Source of the DNA: Plasmodium malariae | Taxonomy: Eukaryota > Apicomplexa > Aconoidasida > Haemosporida > Plasmodiidae | Direction: 5' to 3' | Assembly (NCBI RefSeq): GCF_900090045.1 | Contig: NC_041779.1 | Coordinates: 620,001 to 684,000 of the forward strand | DNA: 64,000 nt | Shown: piece after piece, positions 12,563 to 23,336 of the stretch | How positions within the stretch are numbered: the stretch's first letter is position 1 | Layout of the letters: every line of letters begins with the position of its first letter | Translations under genes and position numbers: made by a program | Notes under the pieces: generated by a model | Databases searched by the model: none | What the model was told of the DNA's origin: nothing | What the model saw: only the letters and a program-made list of their open reading frames with translations

Positions 12563-13520
12563 TATTTTTATTTAAGCAGCACGTTAAGTCGTCCTCACAC
12601 GAGAAGAAGCAGATGCGCATAAGCATATTACTCACAACAACAAACGTGCCCGCATATGCGTAAAATATACTCCTTATGCTACATACAAATATATACGCAC
12701 AAATGTGTACACACAAATATATACATACAAATATGTACACACAAATATATACATACAAATATATACGCACAAATATATACATACAAATATATACGCACAA
12801 ATATATACATACAAATATATACGCACAAATATGTACATACAAATATATACATACAAATAAGGGCACGTGTATGTATGTATGTATGTATGTGTAAATGTAT
12901 ATCCCATTAAGCGTTTGCACAATAGTACGAAAGTCGACGCATTTATTTTAATTTATGCAACTGCATCTCCCCCTTATATTTAGCTTCACGTTATATTTTG
13001 TTTTGATTCATTCGTTAGATTTAACATTTTTCCTTCTAATAGAACAACTTATACTGTTCATTATTTTTATATGTACACAAAGTAAGTATAATAAGCTTGT
13101 TCGTTAAGGAAGCTTTTTTATTTTATTTTTATTTATTTTTTTTTTCAGCAGTAAACTTTTTTTTTTTTAATTTTCATTAACCCAAATAAGTCTATTAAAA
13201 AATTAGAAAACTTCCTTATAAAAGTCGTGTTTTACACTAAGGCAAATATATAACTTTATTCATTTTGTATCAAAAAAAAAAAAAAAAAAAAAAAAAGGAA
13301 AACAGTGCGAGGAAGTGAACTAAAATAGATTTTTTAATTTTCAGCGCAGGCACAAAAATATGCTTACATACACGAATACATATATATTTTATAATAACAT
13401 TAAGAGAAAAAGGAAACAATTCTTTGCAGGCATGAAAATACGAATTAAGTAGTCTCATGAAGCATAATATTTTCCAAAAATAATAAAAACGAATACACCA
13501 CTAAAGAATATTGGGTGTTT

Positions 13521-13552
<32 letters not shown>

Positions 13553-13744
13553 TTAAAGGCTTTAAAAATTTTAAAAGTATAAGACGTGTGAAACGTGTGA
13601 GAAATATACGAAGCAAAATGCAGTTATAACCACTGGAATGATATAGTATTATAGTGTTTAATTAAAAGGAAAAAGGGAACTAAAATTTTTGTTCCATAAA
13701 TTAAAAAATAAAAATCAAACATTGGTCTCTATGCAAAAGGGAAT

Positions 13745-13775
<31 letters not shown>

Positions 13776-14003
13776 GTTCTTTTAATATATATTACTTTAT
13801 TAAATTTCATTATATCTTATTTTATTTTAATTTATTTATTTCCCATAAAATAGGGGTACAAAAAAATTATTCCAACAAGTCGTTCATAAAAAAAAAAAAT
13901 TTACATATTCATTTAAAAAAAATAAGAGACTAATTTTATAAGCATTTTTTTTCATATAGGTAAGAATAATTTATTATTTGAACAGATGGCCCCAATTGTT
14001 AAA
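12563..14003. repeat. Spacer with 13-bp TATATAC/CACAAA array
   Basis: 5' flank of the LMF-family gene and 3' flank of anamorsin. About 13 copies of a unit resembling ACAAATATATACR occupy 12685-12860, followed by (GTAT)n to 12890. Long poly-A/T runs lie at 13271-13295, 13523-13551 and 13748-13775. Open frames are repeat-derived. No gene seen. Confidence 0.75.
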
Positions 14004-15856
14004 TCAGTTAGATTCATTCTGACGGTAAAAAATAAAACAAAAAAAAAAAAAAAAAAAGATAGAAAATAAAGGGATATACAATGAGAAAAACGAACAGATA
14101 ACAAATGTAACGTCAAGCAGTAAATTGTACATTTAAAAATAAATACACAATGGAAATTATAAAATATAAAATGCAAAATGCAAAATGCAAGATGCAAGAA
14201 ACAAGAAACAAGATGAAAAACCGTTTTACAGGTATGCGTGAAAAATAATTTATTTTACTTATTTTCAAAAGTTCACTATAACTTACATTCAAATTAAGCT
14301 TTACATTTTCGCCCGGTTGAAATGCTGGTAAACCTGGAAATTTCAAAGGGAAAAAAAAAAAAAATTGAAATAAAACAAAGTAAAATAGAACGATATGAAA
14401 CAAAATGGAATAAAATAAAATATAATAAAACGAAACGAAAGCACAGTATATGACATAAAGACAAATGCATGAGCTATATAACAGATGCAAATTAACAACA
14501 CATGAACATGCGCACATATGTACATAAGTGTTTGGGCTTGCAGGTCAACAATAAACATGTTAAGGCGAAAGAGCACTTAAAAAATATAAAGAGAAAAAGC
14601 TTCAAAAAAAGGCAAAAGAATGAAAACAAACCTTTGTAAGGGCAGGATGCACATCTGAAGGCATCTCCCAGATAGCACTAAAGAAGGAAGAGTGGGGAAG
14701 AAAAAAAAAAAAAAAAGAAATCAAATAACAAATTAGGTAAACTGAACATTCGCTTGTCCTTTGTTGTATGTACATTATACACACACATGCATACACATAT
14801 ACCAACATTAATTCATGGACATACACAGAAACATACGAGCGGATACACAACAACACACTCAATCCACATATGCAGTCGTATATATATATATATATACATG
14901 CATGAATGCATTACATTTCCGCAAGAAGAAACTACATTTTCAGTGATATATTCGACATTTTCACCAATAATAATTTTCTCCTGATTTATTGCATTTTTCT
15001 TTTTCCCACAAGTACAATTATCACAAACTCGATTTACAACTTTCTTTTTGTCATCCTCATCTTCATATGCTTCCCCTTCTCCTGAACTTAAATCATTTTC
15101 GTCTTTATTCGATAAAAAGTCCGGTTTCTCAGCCGTTACCTTGAGAAAAAAAAAAAAAAAAAAAGTGATACGGTGATAGACATATAAGATGAACGAGAGA
15201 AAGAAGTGTAATTAAGGGTATAATCATTAAAGAAGATATAAAAACAAATTCAATCAAAACTACTTGTACGTACTAAATGTTTTCATATATTTAACATGCG
15301 GAACTAAATTTCGATGCAACAATTCCAGCATTTATTTATTCACGTATTATGTTATGTGCATTATATATATTATGTTCTGTACACTTACATTTATAATGAC
15401 CCCCTTCTCAGCAAAAGTAGTTTCGTTTGAAATATTGACGAAGCCATTATATAAGCACTCTTTCTTCAATTTTTTTAAAATTTCTATATTGTCTTTATTA
15501 CCGCTCTTACTGTTGCTGTTATTACTTCTGTTCCTGTTACGCTTCTCTGGCGATTCGTGCTCAGCACTCTCATCATGCGTATCACTGTTGTTATTTATAT
15601 ATATGATCAGCTTCAATATCCCATTTTTATTTAAACATTTTTGCACTTTAAGTAAAATACTGTCTTCCAATTCCCACAAAAAAGAGTAGTCCTTATAAGT
15701 ATACAGTAATATATTGTTATATTTCTTATATATTTTTTTTTTTTTAAAATTGAACACACTAATTGTTGGTACAAGCATTTCGTAGTACTTTTTCCTGAGC
15801 AACTCACAAGGCCCATCGTCATTTAAAATTATTAAGGTTTCTTCAAAATTCATCAT
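14004..15856 (-). CDS. DRE2: Anamorsin / DRE2 (CIAPIN1), cytosolic Fe-S assembly, 5 exons
   Basis: Exons in minus order: 15389-15856, 14915-15139, 14632-14677, 14287-14333, 14004-14018, with consistent phases and GTAAGT/GTAATG-type donors, giving 266 residues. Anamorsin passes electrons from the diflavin reductase Tah18 to the cytosolic Fe-S assembly machinery. The N-terminal part (about 1-155) is the divergent methyltransferase-like domain. A linker follows, then the first cluster motif VCDNCTCGKK (C-x2-C-x-C), then the twin C-x2-C motif: CGNCYLGDAFRCASCPYKG, which joins exons 2, 3 and 4, followed by LPAFQPGEN. These C-terminal motifs are the family signature. The last exon encodes only NESN and a stop. 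It is chosen because it is the first AG after a long pyrimidine tract, so the extreme C-terminus is the least certain part. The start has two adjacent ATGs; the first is used. Confidence 0.95.
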
Positions 15857-17480
15857 TTTAAAAAAAAAAAAAAAATAATATAATATATGTTTGTGCCCCT
15901 TTTATAAATATAAACTAATACGTACGAAATGTTCACACGATACACTTTTTTTATTCTTTCACATTTTAGCTCCCCCTAGTTGAACAAAAGTATCACTTCA
16001 TTTTTTTTACTTTATCTTCTTATTTCGTTATATTTTTATTTTTTATGGGGAATACTATTTAAAAATAATTATGCTTTACTTCGCATCCTTTTTATTTTAT
16101 TTATTTAATAAATTATTTAAAGATCTATATATCTATTTTTTTAATTAATTGTTTATCTATTTGTTTAATTGTTTATCTATTGGTTTAATTAATCATCTAT
16201 TAGTTTAACTATTTATCTATTTGTTTAATTGTTTATCTATTTGCTTAATTGTTTATCAATTTGCTTAATTGTTTATCTATTTGTTTAATTGTTTATCTAT
16301 TTGTTTAATTATTTATCTATTTGTTTAATTATTTATCTATTTATTTTATTTTAATTCATTTTTTTTTTTTTTTTTGGCAATTTTGATTAACTGTCAATGC
16401 AATTTTGTTATACTTATGTCTTCAAAAGTCGAGGAAATTAAATGACGCTATTTTCAATATTTCGGAAAAAAGAAAAAAGAAAAAAAAAAGAGATCAAAGG
16501 CGAACAAAAAGGGGCTTGCTGTTTATTCAAAAATTAAAATGTATTAAATTATATCAAATTATATCAAATTGTATCAAATTGTATCAATTTGTATTAAATT
16601 GTGTTAAGTTGTATTAAACTGAACTAAATTAAACTGAATTAAATTAAACTGAATTAAATTAAACTGAATTAAATTAAATTAAATTATATTTTTCTCATCT
16701 TTTCTTTTTTTTATAAAAAAGGGTACAAAAGAAAAACATATTTGTTTCTTCCTTTTTTCTTCCATTTTTGCTGATGCCATGTGCCGTCAGATATAATGAG
16801 CTACGACAAATTTGATACGCATATATATATATCAGCCCCTTTTCCCTTACTATGCTTTTGTTTTCTTCGAACTGTGTAATAATGCCAATAAAACAAAAAA
16901 AAAAAAAAGAAAAAAAAAGTTGCACAAAAAACACGAAAAAGTATCCAAGCAACTCGTAAAAGCTGCCAAAAAAATTGCCAAAAAACTGGCGAAAAGTGCC
17001 TGAACAAAAATGCAGCTTAAATTGGGGGACAGGCTTTCAAACGTCAAACACAAACTTGAAGTACGAAAAGGTACTTAACAACAAAAAAAAAAAGGAAAAA
17101 AATTATGCATAAAAATACGAAACAAATACAAAACAAATACGAAACAAATGCGAAACAAATGCGAAACAAATGCGAAACAAAAGCGAAACAAATGCGAAAC
17201 AAAAGCGAAACAAATGCGAAACAAAAGCGAAAAAAATTCTTGTAAGCCTTTACAAAATGGGGAAAATAATGCAAAGATATAGGTATCTTTTAATATTATA
17301 ATTTTAAAAAAAATATATTTACGCAAAATTTGCGTGAAACTTATGTGAAACTTGAGTGCAATACACACCAAATCTTCGCCAGATTTACACGAATTATAGG
17401 AGAAAAATTAAATGTGCAGGTATAAAATTTTTTATTTTTAAAAAAAATATGAACATTTAGGGTTTTTCCAACTAACTCCG
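15857..17480. repeat. Spacer with 20-bp TTTATCTATTTGTTTAATTG array
   Basis: Promoter side of anamorsin and 3' flank of the next minus gene. Contains about ten copies of a 20-base T-rich unit (16130-16345), a TATCAAATTG/TAAACTGAAT stretch (16540-16685), and an 11-base AAACAAATGCG array (17110-17235). Short plus-strand open stretches at 16812-17003 and 17010-17070 are discussed as a finding. No gene is called with confidence. Confidence 0.65.
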
Positions 17481-19142
17481 CTATTTAAAATTGTAATATT
17501 TTTTTAAAAGTTCAATATCAAAATCTTCACCATCTTCAAACGATTCATAATAAGTCTCGTCTTCATCCATTTTTTCTTGTTCATCGTTACTTAAATCAAT
17601 TTTACTGATATATGAAAAACGTTCGCACTGTTCTTCCTGCCCTTTTGTTTTCCCATCTCGTGCATCGTCCTCTGCTGTAATAACATCACTCATGACGCTT
17701 TTTCCAAATAACAGTTGACTATCACTAGTGCAGTTATGCAATTCGTTATTTAAACAGTGAGTTCCATTGAGCAAATTATTTGCAGCACAGTGTTCTTCAT
17801 ACGAATTAACTACGCTTCTGCCCTTTTGTGGTATTAAAAAGGTCGTAACCTCCGCTTCAACACCCTTAATGCCTTTTTCCATGCACTCCTTATATTCATC
17901 AAATTCATCATATTTTTTAAATTCATCAAATTCATCATATTTTTTAAATTCATCAAATTCATCATATTTTTTAAATTCATCAAATTCATCATATTTTTTA
18001 AATTCATTATATTCATCAAATTTATTATTTTCATTATTATCATTATTTTCAATTAACATGTGCTCGTAGGGGTTTTCACTGTCTAACGACATGGTACCAA
18101 TCATACTTATTAACGTATTTTCATATTCTTTTTTCAGCATATATTTCAAATCTTCTTTTGTCAATTTTAAAACCTCATTAGGTGGTAATAAACTTAACTT
18201 TTCTTTTAATTTTCGTTTTCTTTCTCTATTTAATTTTATGGAAATTTCCCATATAAATCGACCAATGTTCATCCATAAACTTTTCGTTGGTTCACAGAAT
18301 ATCATTTCTAACTCTAAAAAGGAGTTTAACATACGTTCGTTTATTCGGACAATAACTGGATGCATGTAGCTCCTCTTCATTTCTTCAACGACTAAGTAGG
18401 CCTATATGGAGGGAGACAGGGGGAAAATGTAATGAAAAGGATGGTGATGTACGAAGATGAATCAGATGCAACATAATACGATAACGTGAAAATGGTATAA
18501 CCAAACGTAATAGAATAAAATATAATAAAACATAATAAAACATAATAAAATATAATAAAACATATTAAAACAAAATAATATAAAAGGAAAAAAATAAAGG
18601 GCATACAGCAAATACGTCTAGTACAATATAACACAGCTGTGATGTGGAAGCTGTGTAAACAAAAGGAACAAAAGGGGATGGGGGGAGGAGAGACGAGGAC
18701 ATTCGAAAACGAGAATGTCCAAAATGCTCTCTCCTTACTGTATCATTTACTTCTTTAAACGTTAGAATAATATAATAATATTTCATATGCTTACATTTTC
18801 ATTTTTCTTCCTGTGATTTAATATATACGAGAGTACAAGTATAGAATAAATAACTTCATCATATTTATATCCTTCGTTCAAATATTGCTGAACAATATTC
18901 TCAAATAAGGTAAAGTTGTATTCACACAATGAATTCCATAATTTAAAATAATATATTCTTTTTATTACATTCTCATTTTTTCCATTCTTTAATTTATTGT
19001 TTAAAAAGACTTTTTTATTTTCATACTGATTGAACACATAGTCCTTTTTTAAAATTAAGGAATCCTCATTTACTCGGGGAGCGCTATACACATGTTTCGT
19101 GAAGTAAATCGACGGGTATATCTTTAAATGCCTTTTTATCAT
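17481..19142 (-). CDS. Two-exon protein with weak PPR-like segment, unknown function
   Basis: Exon 1 is 18795-19142 (116 codons, donor GTAAGC); exon 2 is 17481-18401, giving 422 residues. Splicing joins YSILVLSYILNHRKKNEN to AYLVVEEMKRSYMHPVIV, a pattern that recalls a pentatricopeptide-type helix pair (VIYNILLHGYC...A.ELLEEM...G..P). One repeat is too little to assign the family. The N-terminus (MIKRHLKIYPSIYFTKHVYS) is basic and Ser/Tyr-rich without acidic residues, compatible with a mitochondrial presequence. In exon 2 there is a conserved-looking helical part (RINERMLNSFLELEMIF...LSLLPPNEVLKLTKEDLKYML), then four copies of a 9-residue repeat KYDEFDEFK encoded by a 27-base array (about 17,905-18,015), then an acidic tail. 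Inference: organellar RNA- or ribosome-associated protein, low certainty. Confidence 0.75.
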
Positions 19143-20332
19143 TTTATAAAAAAAAAGGAAAAAAAAAAAAAAATTATTATCCGTAAGATGTTTGTAAGCT
19201 CTGCTCCATAATGACCCGGGCGCGCGTAAATTAAAATGTGAACGAGTACATATGATTACGTATATATGGCTACGTACTTACGATTGTGTACATATGCCCA
19301 TGTACATGTATTTACGTATGACTACTGGGCTGAATGGCTCCGCCAAAGAAATCAAAATTTGCTACAAAAATAGCCGCTGTGTAATGTTTCAAAAATATAA
19401 TGAGCTCTCTAACCAATTTAAACAAGTATATATTTTTAATCCTTGTTATAATAATATAGTATATAGTTGAATGTTCCCTCATATATTTTTTTTTTTATTT
19501 CTTTTTCTTTTTTTTTTTTTTAAAAAAATAATTTATCTCCTTCAAAATGAAGATGACCTAAAAAATAAGATAACCTTTATTCAACATATTTGAAATTACA
19601 TCCAATTTGGGGGTATCCCATTTAAGCATGCAAAAAATTTGCTGTCATGATAAAAGAAAGGCACGATACATAGTCATATATATAGTATATATATATATGA
19701 TATATATGTATGTACGTTTGTATACGCGTATGCATGTATTTATGTATATGTACTTACATGTATGTCGCTACTGTTAAGTTTAAGCATGCACTTCCTGCAT
19801 GCTTAACATTATATAATATTGTATATATGTTCACTAACATATTAATCAAAATTAAATCCTTTTTCGCAAAATAATCCTCATCTCATATAAATTCAATAAT
19901 AAAGCAGTTTTTTATAAATAGAAAAAAAAAAAAAAAAAAAAAAAAAACATAAGAAAAAGATAAAAAAAGTATAATAAAAAGATAAGAGATACGAAAAAGA
20001 TAAAAAAAAATATAATAAAAAGATAAGAAGAGATACGAAAAAGATAAAAAAAAATATAATAAAAAGATAAGAAGAGATACGAAAAAGATAAAGAAAGGAT
20101 ACAAGGAAGCAAATTAAAACGTAACAGAAGATACGAAAAAGGAATGTGTTAAAATGTGGTCATAAAATTCGACTTCAAATAAACGTTCACACGTATTCAA
20201 ATAATTCCACAGAAAAAGGGAACATTAAAAGGGGAAGGCAGTTATTATAAGCGAATCGAAAAGGCATACAAATTCGTGTATATATACGTGTATATACCAG
20301 CGTATGAGCACGCGTTTGCTGCTATTCCAAAT
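19143..20332. repeat. Divergent promoter region with 43-bp A-rich repeats
   Basis: Lies between the divergent PPR-like gene (-) and the nucleoside transporter (+), so it should hold both promoters. Contains a TATATA block (19676-19712), the inverted pair AAGCATGCACTTCCTGCATGCTT at about 19783-19805 (an 8-base arm palindrome), a 29-base poly-A (about 19921-19946) and three copies of an A-rich unit with AAAAAGATAAGAAGAGATACG (19955-20100). Confidence 0.65.
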
Positions 20333-22141
20333 ATGGGCACGTCAAAAAACGAGGCAACTCCTACTGGGGAAAGTGAAAGACACAAAGAGGGAGGGATATC
20401 AGTTGAGATTGTAGATAACAAAGGAACAAATGAAAAGCTTGCTAAGATAAATGAATGTAGTAGTACTAGTTGCAGTAGTAGCAGTAGCAGTATAATCATT
20501 TTTGCAAATATAACAATATGCTTGATGGGAATGTCTTCTGTTCTTTTATATAATTGTGTGCTAAATACAACTCCACATATACATGCATTATTAAATAAGG
20601 ATATAATTGTTTCTTCAACTTTTTTTCTATACTTTAGCGTATTAGTATTTGTATCGTTAATTAGTTCCTTGTTTATAGATGTAAAAACAAGAACTTATGA
20701 TATATGCTTTGTTTTGTCGTTTATTCTACAGCTTGCTTATCCCTTTGTGGTAAAATTTTATTATGACAAAACTTTATTTTTTTACATTCTTATTGGTTTC
20801 ATTGGAGCTACTTGTTCTATGATGAAAACTATGATTTTCTCAATTGCTTCTATAGTTCTAAATAGTTCAAAAGTTATATGTTTATCATATGGATTAACTG
20901 GTATATACTCACTTCTAATTACATCAACCTTTTTTTATTTTATTTTTAAAATTAATAAGGATATAAATAAGCTGATGTTTTCTATATTTGTTACCTGTAT
21001 AATTAATTGCATCTTCATACTAATCTCCTTCATATGCTACACAATAATGAAACAGACACACTATTTTAAAAAAAAATTCAAAATATACGAAGACGAAAGA
21101 GAAGAGAAAAGAAGAACAAGTGGCTCTTTTTATAATGAAACGGTATCAGAAAACAAAACCACAAATGTTGAAGAAGAACAAATGGTAGATGCATCCTATT
21201 CTTTAAATATTGGAAATAACATGCAAGAAGAAGGTCAAGCGGGGGGTAACACAATCGTTCCTAGCTCCTTAGGGGAAAGAAGCGGAAAAATAGGAAAAAT
21301 GGGGAAAAATGGCAAACTGGACGGAAGTGAAAATGTAGAGGTAGACCGAAGGAAGGACCTATTGGAAGATTCGCCTTACAGCAATAACAATTGCATCGAT
21401 CGTGGATCCTCCAAAGTGAAGGAGGAACAGTTCACATTACACCAACAGGGAAAATTCAAAGATGCAGCGATAAAAAGTATGGAGAAGGAGAAGGAGAAGG
21501 GTAAAATGATATCACCGTTCGAAGTAGCGTGCACACAGAAAAACTATTTTTTATGTAAATTTTTTCCATTTAACATGAGTCGAGAAAACATTATGAAGCA
21601 AGCAAGAATTAAAGCATTTTTATATAAAAAATCCTTAATTTTTTTATTCTGCACTTTCTATAATATATTTTTAAAAATTGCAGTTTTTCCAGTTGTATGC
21701 CCAGAAATGTGGACCAAAAATGTAGATGAACGATACATATTAATTGGAATGGTTCAAATAGCTGATTGTGTTAGTAGAATTTTCCCAACATTTTCAGAAA
21801 CCATCCCGATTTTTAAATTTACACTTTTACCACAAAAAAAAGTATTGTTATATTCTCTTTTAAGAACCATCTTGTCTATATTATGCTTAATTATACCAAT
21901 AGCAAATATTGCCTTACTCCAGAATTTCGTTTTTAAATGTTTACTAATTTTTTCAAATATCTATTTAAATGGTTGGTTTGTTACCTTATCCTTTATTAAC
22001 ATTTCGGATGTTCTAAAACCGTATAACTCTATGAGTAACGTTGCTATTGTTAGCAGTTTTGGATCTACATTACTCCGAGTGGGCTTACTAACAGGCTACG
22101 CCACTTCCACCATTTATAAATATGTTGTTACAAGGCTTTAA
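20333..22141 (+). CDS. NT2: Nucleoside transporter (ENT family), NT2-type
   Basis: Multi-pass transporter of 602 residues. The frame is open from 20276, but the first ATG is at 20333 (MGTSKNEATPTG), which I use. About 11 hydrophobic segments are visible in the 6+5 arrangement of equilibrative nucleoside transporters: six between roughly 60 and 250, a long hydrophilic cytoplasmic loop (about 250-420, with KEKEKGK), and five more to the C-terminus. Features include IGFIGATCSMMKTMIFSIAS in TM4, MVQIADCVSRIFPTF in TM8 and SSFGSTLLRVGLLTGY in the last segment. In Plasmodium these transporters salvage purines across parasite membranes; NT2 of P. falciparum has been placed at the endoplasmic reticulum. 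The paralogue choice rests on the neighbouring gene order recalled for P. falciparum chromosome 8. Confidence 0.88.
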   Translation: MGTSKNEATPTGESERHKEGGISVEIVDNKGTNEKLAKINECSSTSCSSSSSSIIIFANITICLMGMSSVLLYNCVLNTTPHIHALLNKDIIVSSTFFLYFSVLVFVSLISSLFIDVKTRTYDICFVLSFILQLAYPFVVKFYYDKTLFFYILIGFIGATCSMMKTMIFSIASIVLNSSKVICLSYGLTGIYSLLITSTFFYFIFKINKDINKLMFSIFVTCIINCIFILISFICYTIMKQTHYFKKKFKIYEDEREEKRRTSGSFYNETVSENKTTNVEEEQMVDASYSLNIGNNMQEEGQAGGNTIVPSSLGERSGKIGKMGKNGKLDGSENVEVDRRKDLLEDSPYSNNNCIDRGSSKVKEEQFTLHQQGKFKDAAIKSMEKEKEKGKMISPFEVACTQKNYFLCKFFPFNMSRENIMKQARIKAFLYKKSLIFLFCTFYNIFLKIAVFPVVCPEMWTKNVDERYILIGMVQIADCVSRIFPTFSETIPIFKFTLLPQKKVLLYSLLRTILSILCLIIPIANIALLQNFVFKCLLIFSNIYLNGWFVTLSFINISDVLKPYNSMSNVAIVSSFGSTLLRVGLLTGYATSTIYKYVVTRL

Positions 22142-23336
22142 ACTTCTCCCTTACCAACACAACCACTAATATTAGAACCACACGGACATGCACACATCAT
22201 TCTTAGGCTACCTTCTTTTGTTCTTTTGTGCGGCATCCTGCAGGTTTTTCGAGGCCTTAACCGCGTAAACCCACATACGTACCAATACACTGTGTTTTTA
22301 TATGTAATCATACATTAACCCATTTTGATTTATTTTATTATATATTTTTATATTTTTTTATATTTTATTTTATTTTTTGCATTTTATTCTTTATTATATT
22401 TTTTTTTATTTTTTTATATTTTACTTTATTTTTTGCATTTTATTCTTTATTATATATTTTTTTTTTTAAAAGATTTCCTTCCTTTTTCCTTTTTTAACAT
22501 GTATACTACACTAATAAAAGTGTATTCCGTAATATAGATATGCTCCATGCATGCATACACAACAACTCCTTATTTGAACATAGTCAATACGTGAAAGAAG
22601 TACACGTGTGTTAATACGCCTATAGCACACGCGTATGAAGTTTGTTTTTTTTTCTTTTTGTTCCACTCTTTAATTAATCTTTTATTATTCTTATTTTCAC
22701 TCGTTTATTACTCATTTTTGTTTTACTCTTCTATTACTCTTTTATTACTCTTTTTATTTTACTCTTTTTTTTTTTTTTTTCTTTTTTTTTTTTCGCCCAT
22801 ATCGTACTTCTTCATAAGTAAGAGTAAAGCAGCATAAGTTACGTATTATCCACGCGCAAACATAGCATATATAAAAAATATAATAAACTTGCACCTATTA
22901 TTTTTTACATAAACGACAAACATGAATATGAGGAAAAATAATTTCAGATAGAATCGCTATAATTCAATTCGGCTGAATTCAGGTGCAATTCGATTCAATT
23001 CGATTCAATTCGATTCAATTCGATTTAATTCAATTTGGATTAATTCTATTTAATTGAAATTATTTTTTTTTCTATCACCCCCCCACCATCAACTGTTTTA
23101 CGTAACCATTTACGTCCACCCGTATTGACCATTCTGTCACTTGTGAAAGAAGTAAATACATCTTTCTGTCCTTAGGGCATATATACATACGTTTGCACAT
23201 ATATGAGTTACACATCTGAATATATAATTTATCGCCCAGTTAACTAGTTAAATAGTTATCCAGTAATCTGGTCATCCACTCATCCAGACTTCCATTAACC
23301 CAGTCAACCCCTCAGTTGCGAGCGCGATCCTCTATT
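22142..23336. other. Spacer between two + strand genes
   Basis: T-rich 3' flank of the transporter (22320-22480), TTTATTACTC-type repeats (22670-22770) and a poly-T block. A (CGATTCAATT)n array of about five copies sits at 22985-23040. The proximal promoter of the Obg gene carries repeated TTAACTAGTTA/CATCCA motifs at 23235-23290. No gene seen. Confidence 0.6.

Noticed and set aside
13270..13458. 62-codon minus frame (MRLLNSYFHACKELF...)
   Set aside because: Ends in poly-Phe from poly-T, has no splice partners and no neighbours in phase.
19783..19805. Palindrome AAGCATGCACTTCCTGCATGCTT as a terminator or structured RNA
   Set aside because: It lies in a divergent promoter region, the stem is short, and GCATGC elements are common in Plasmodium promoters; not enough to call a structured RNA.
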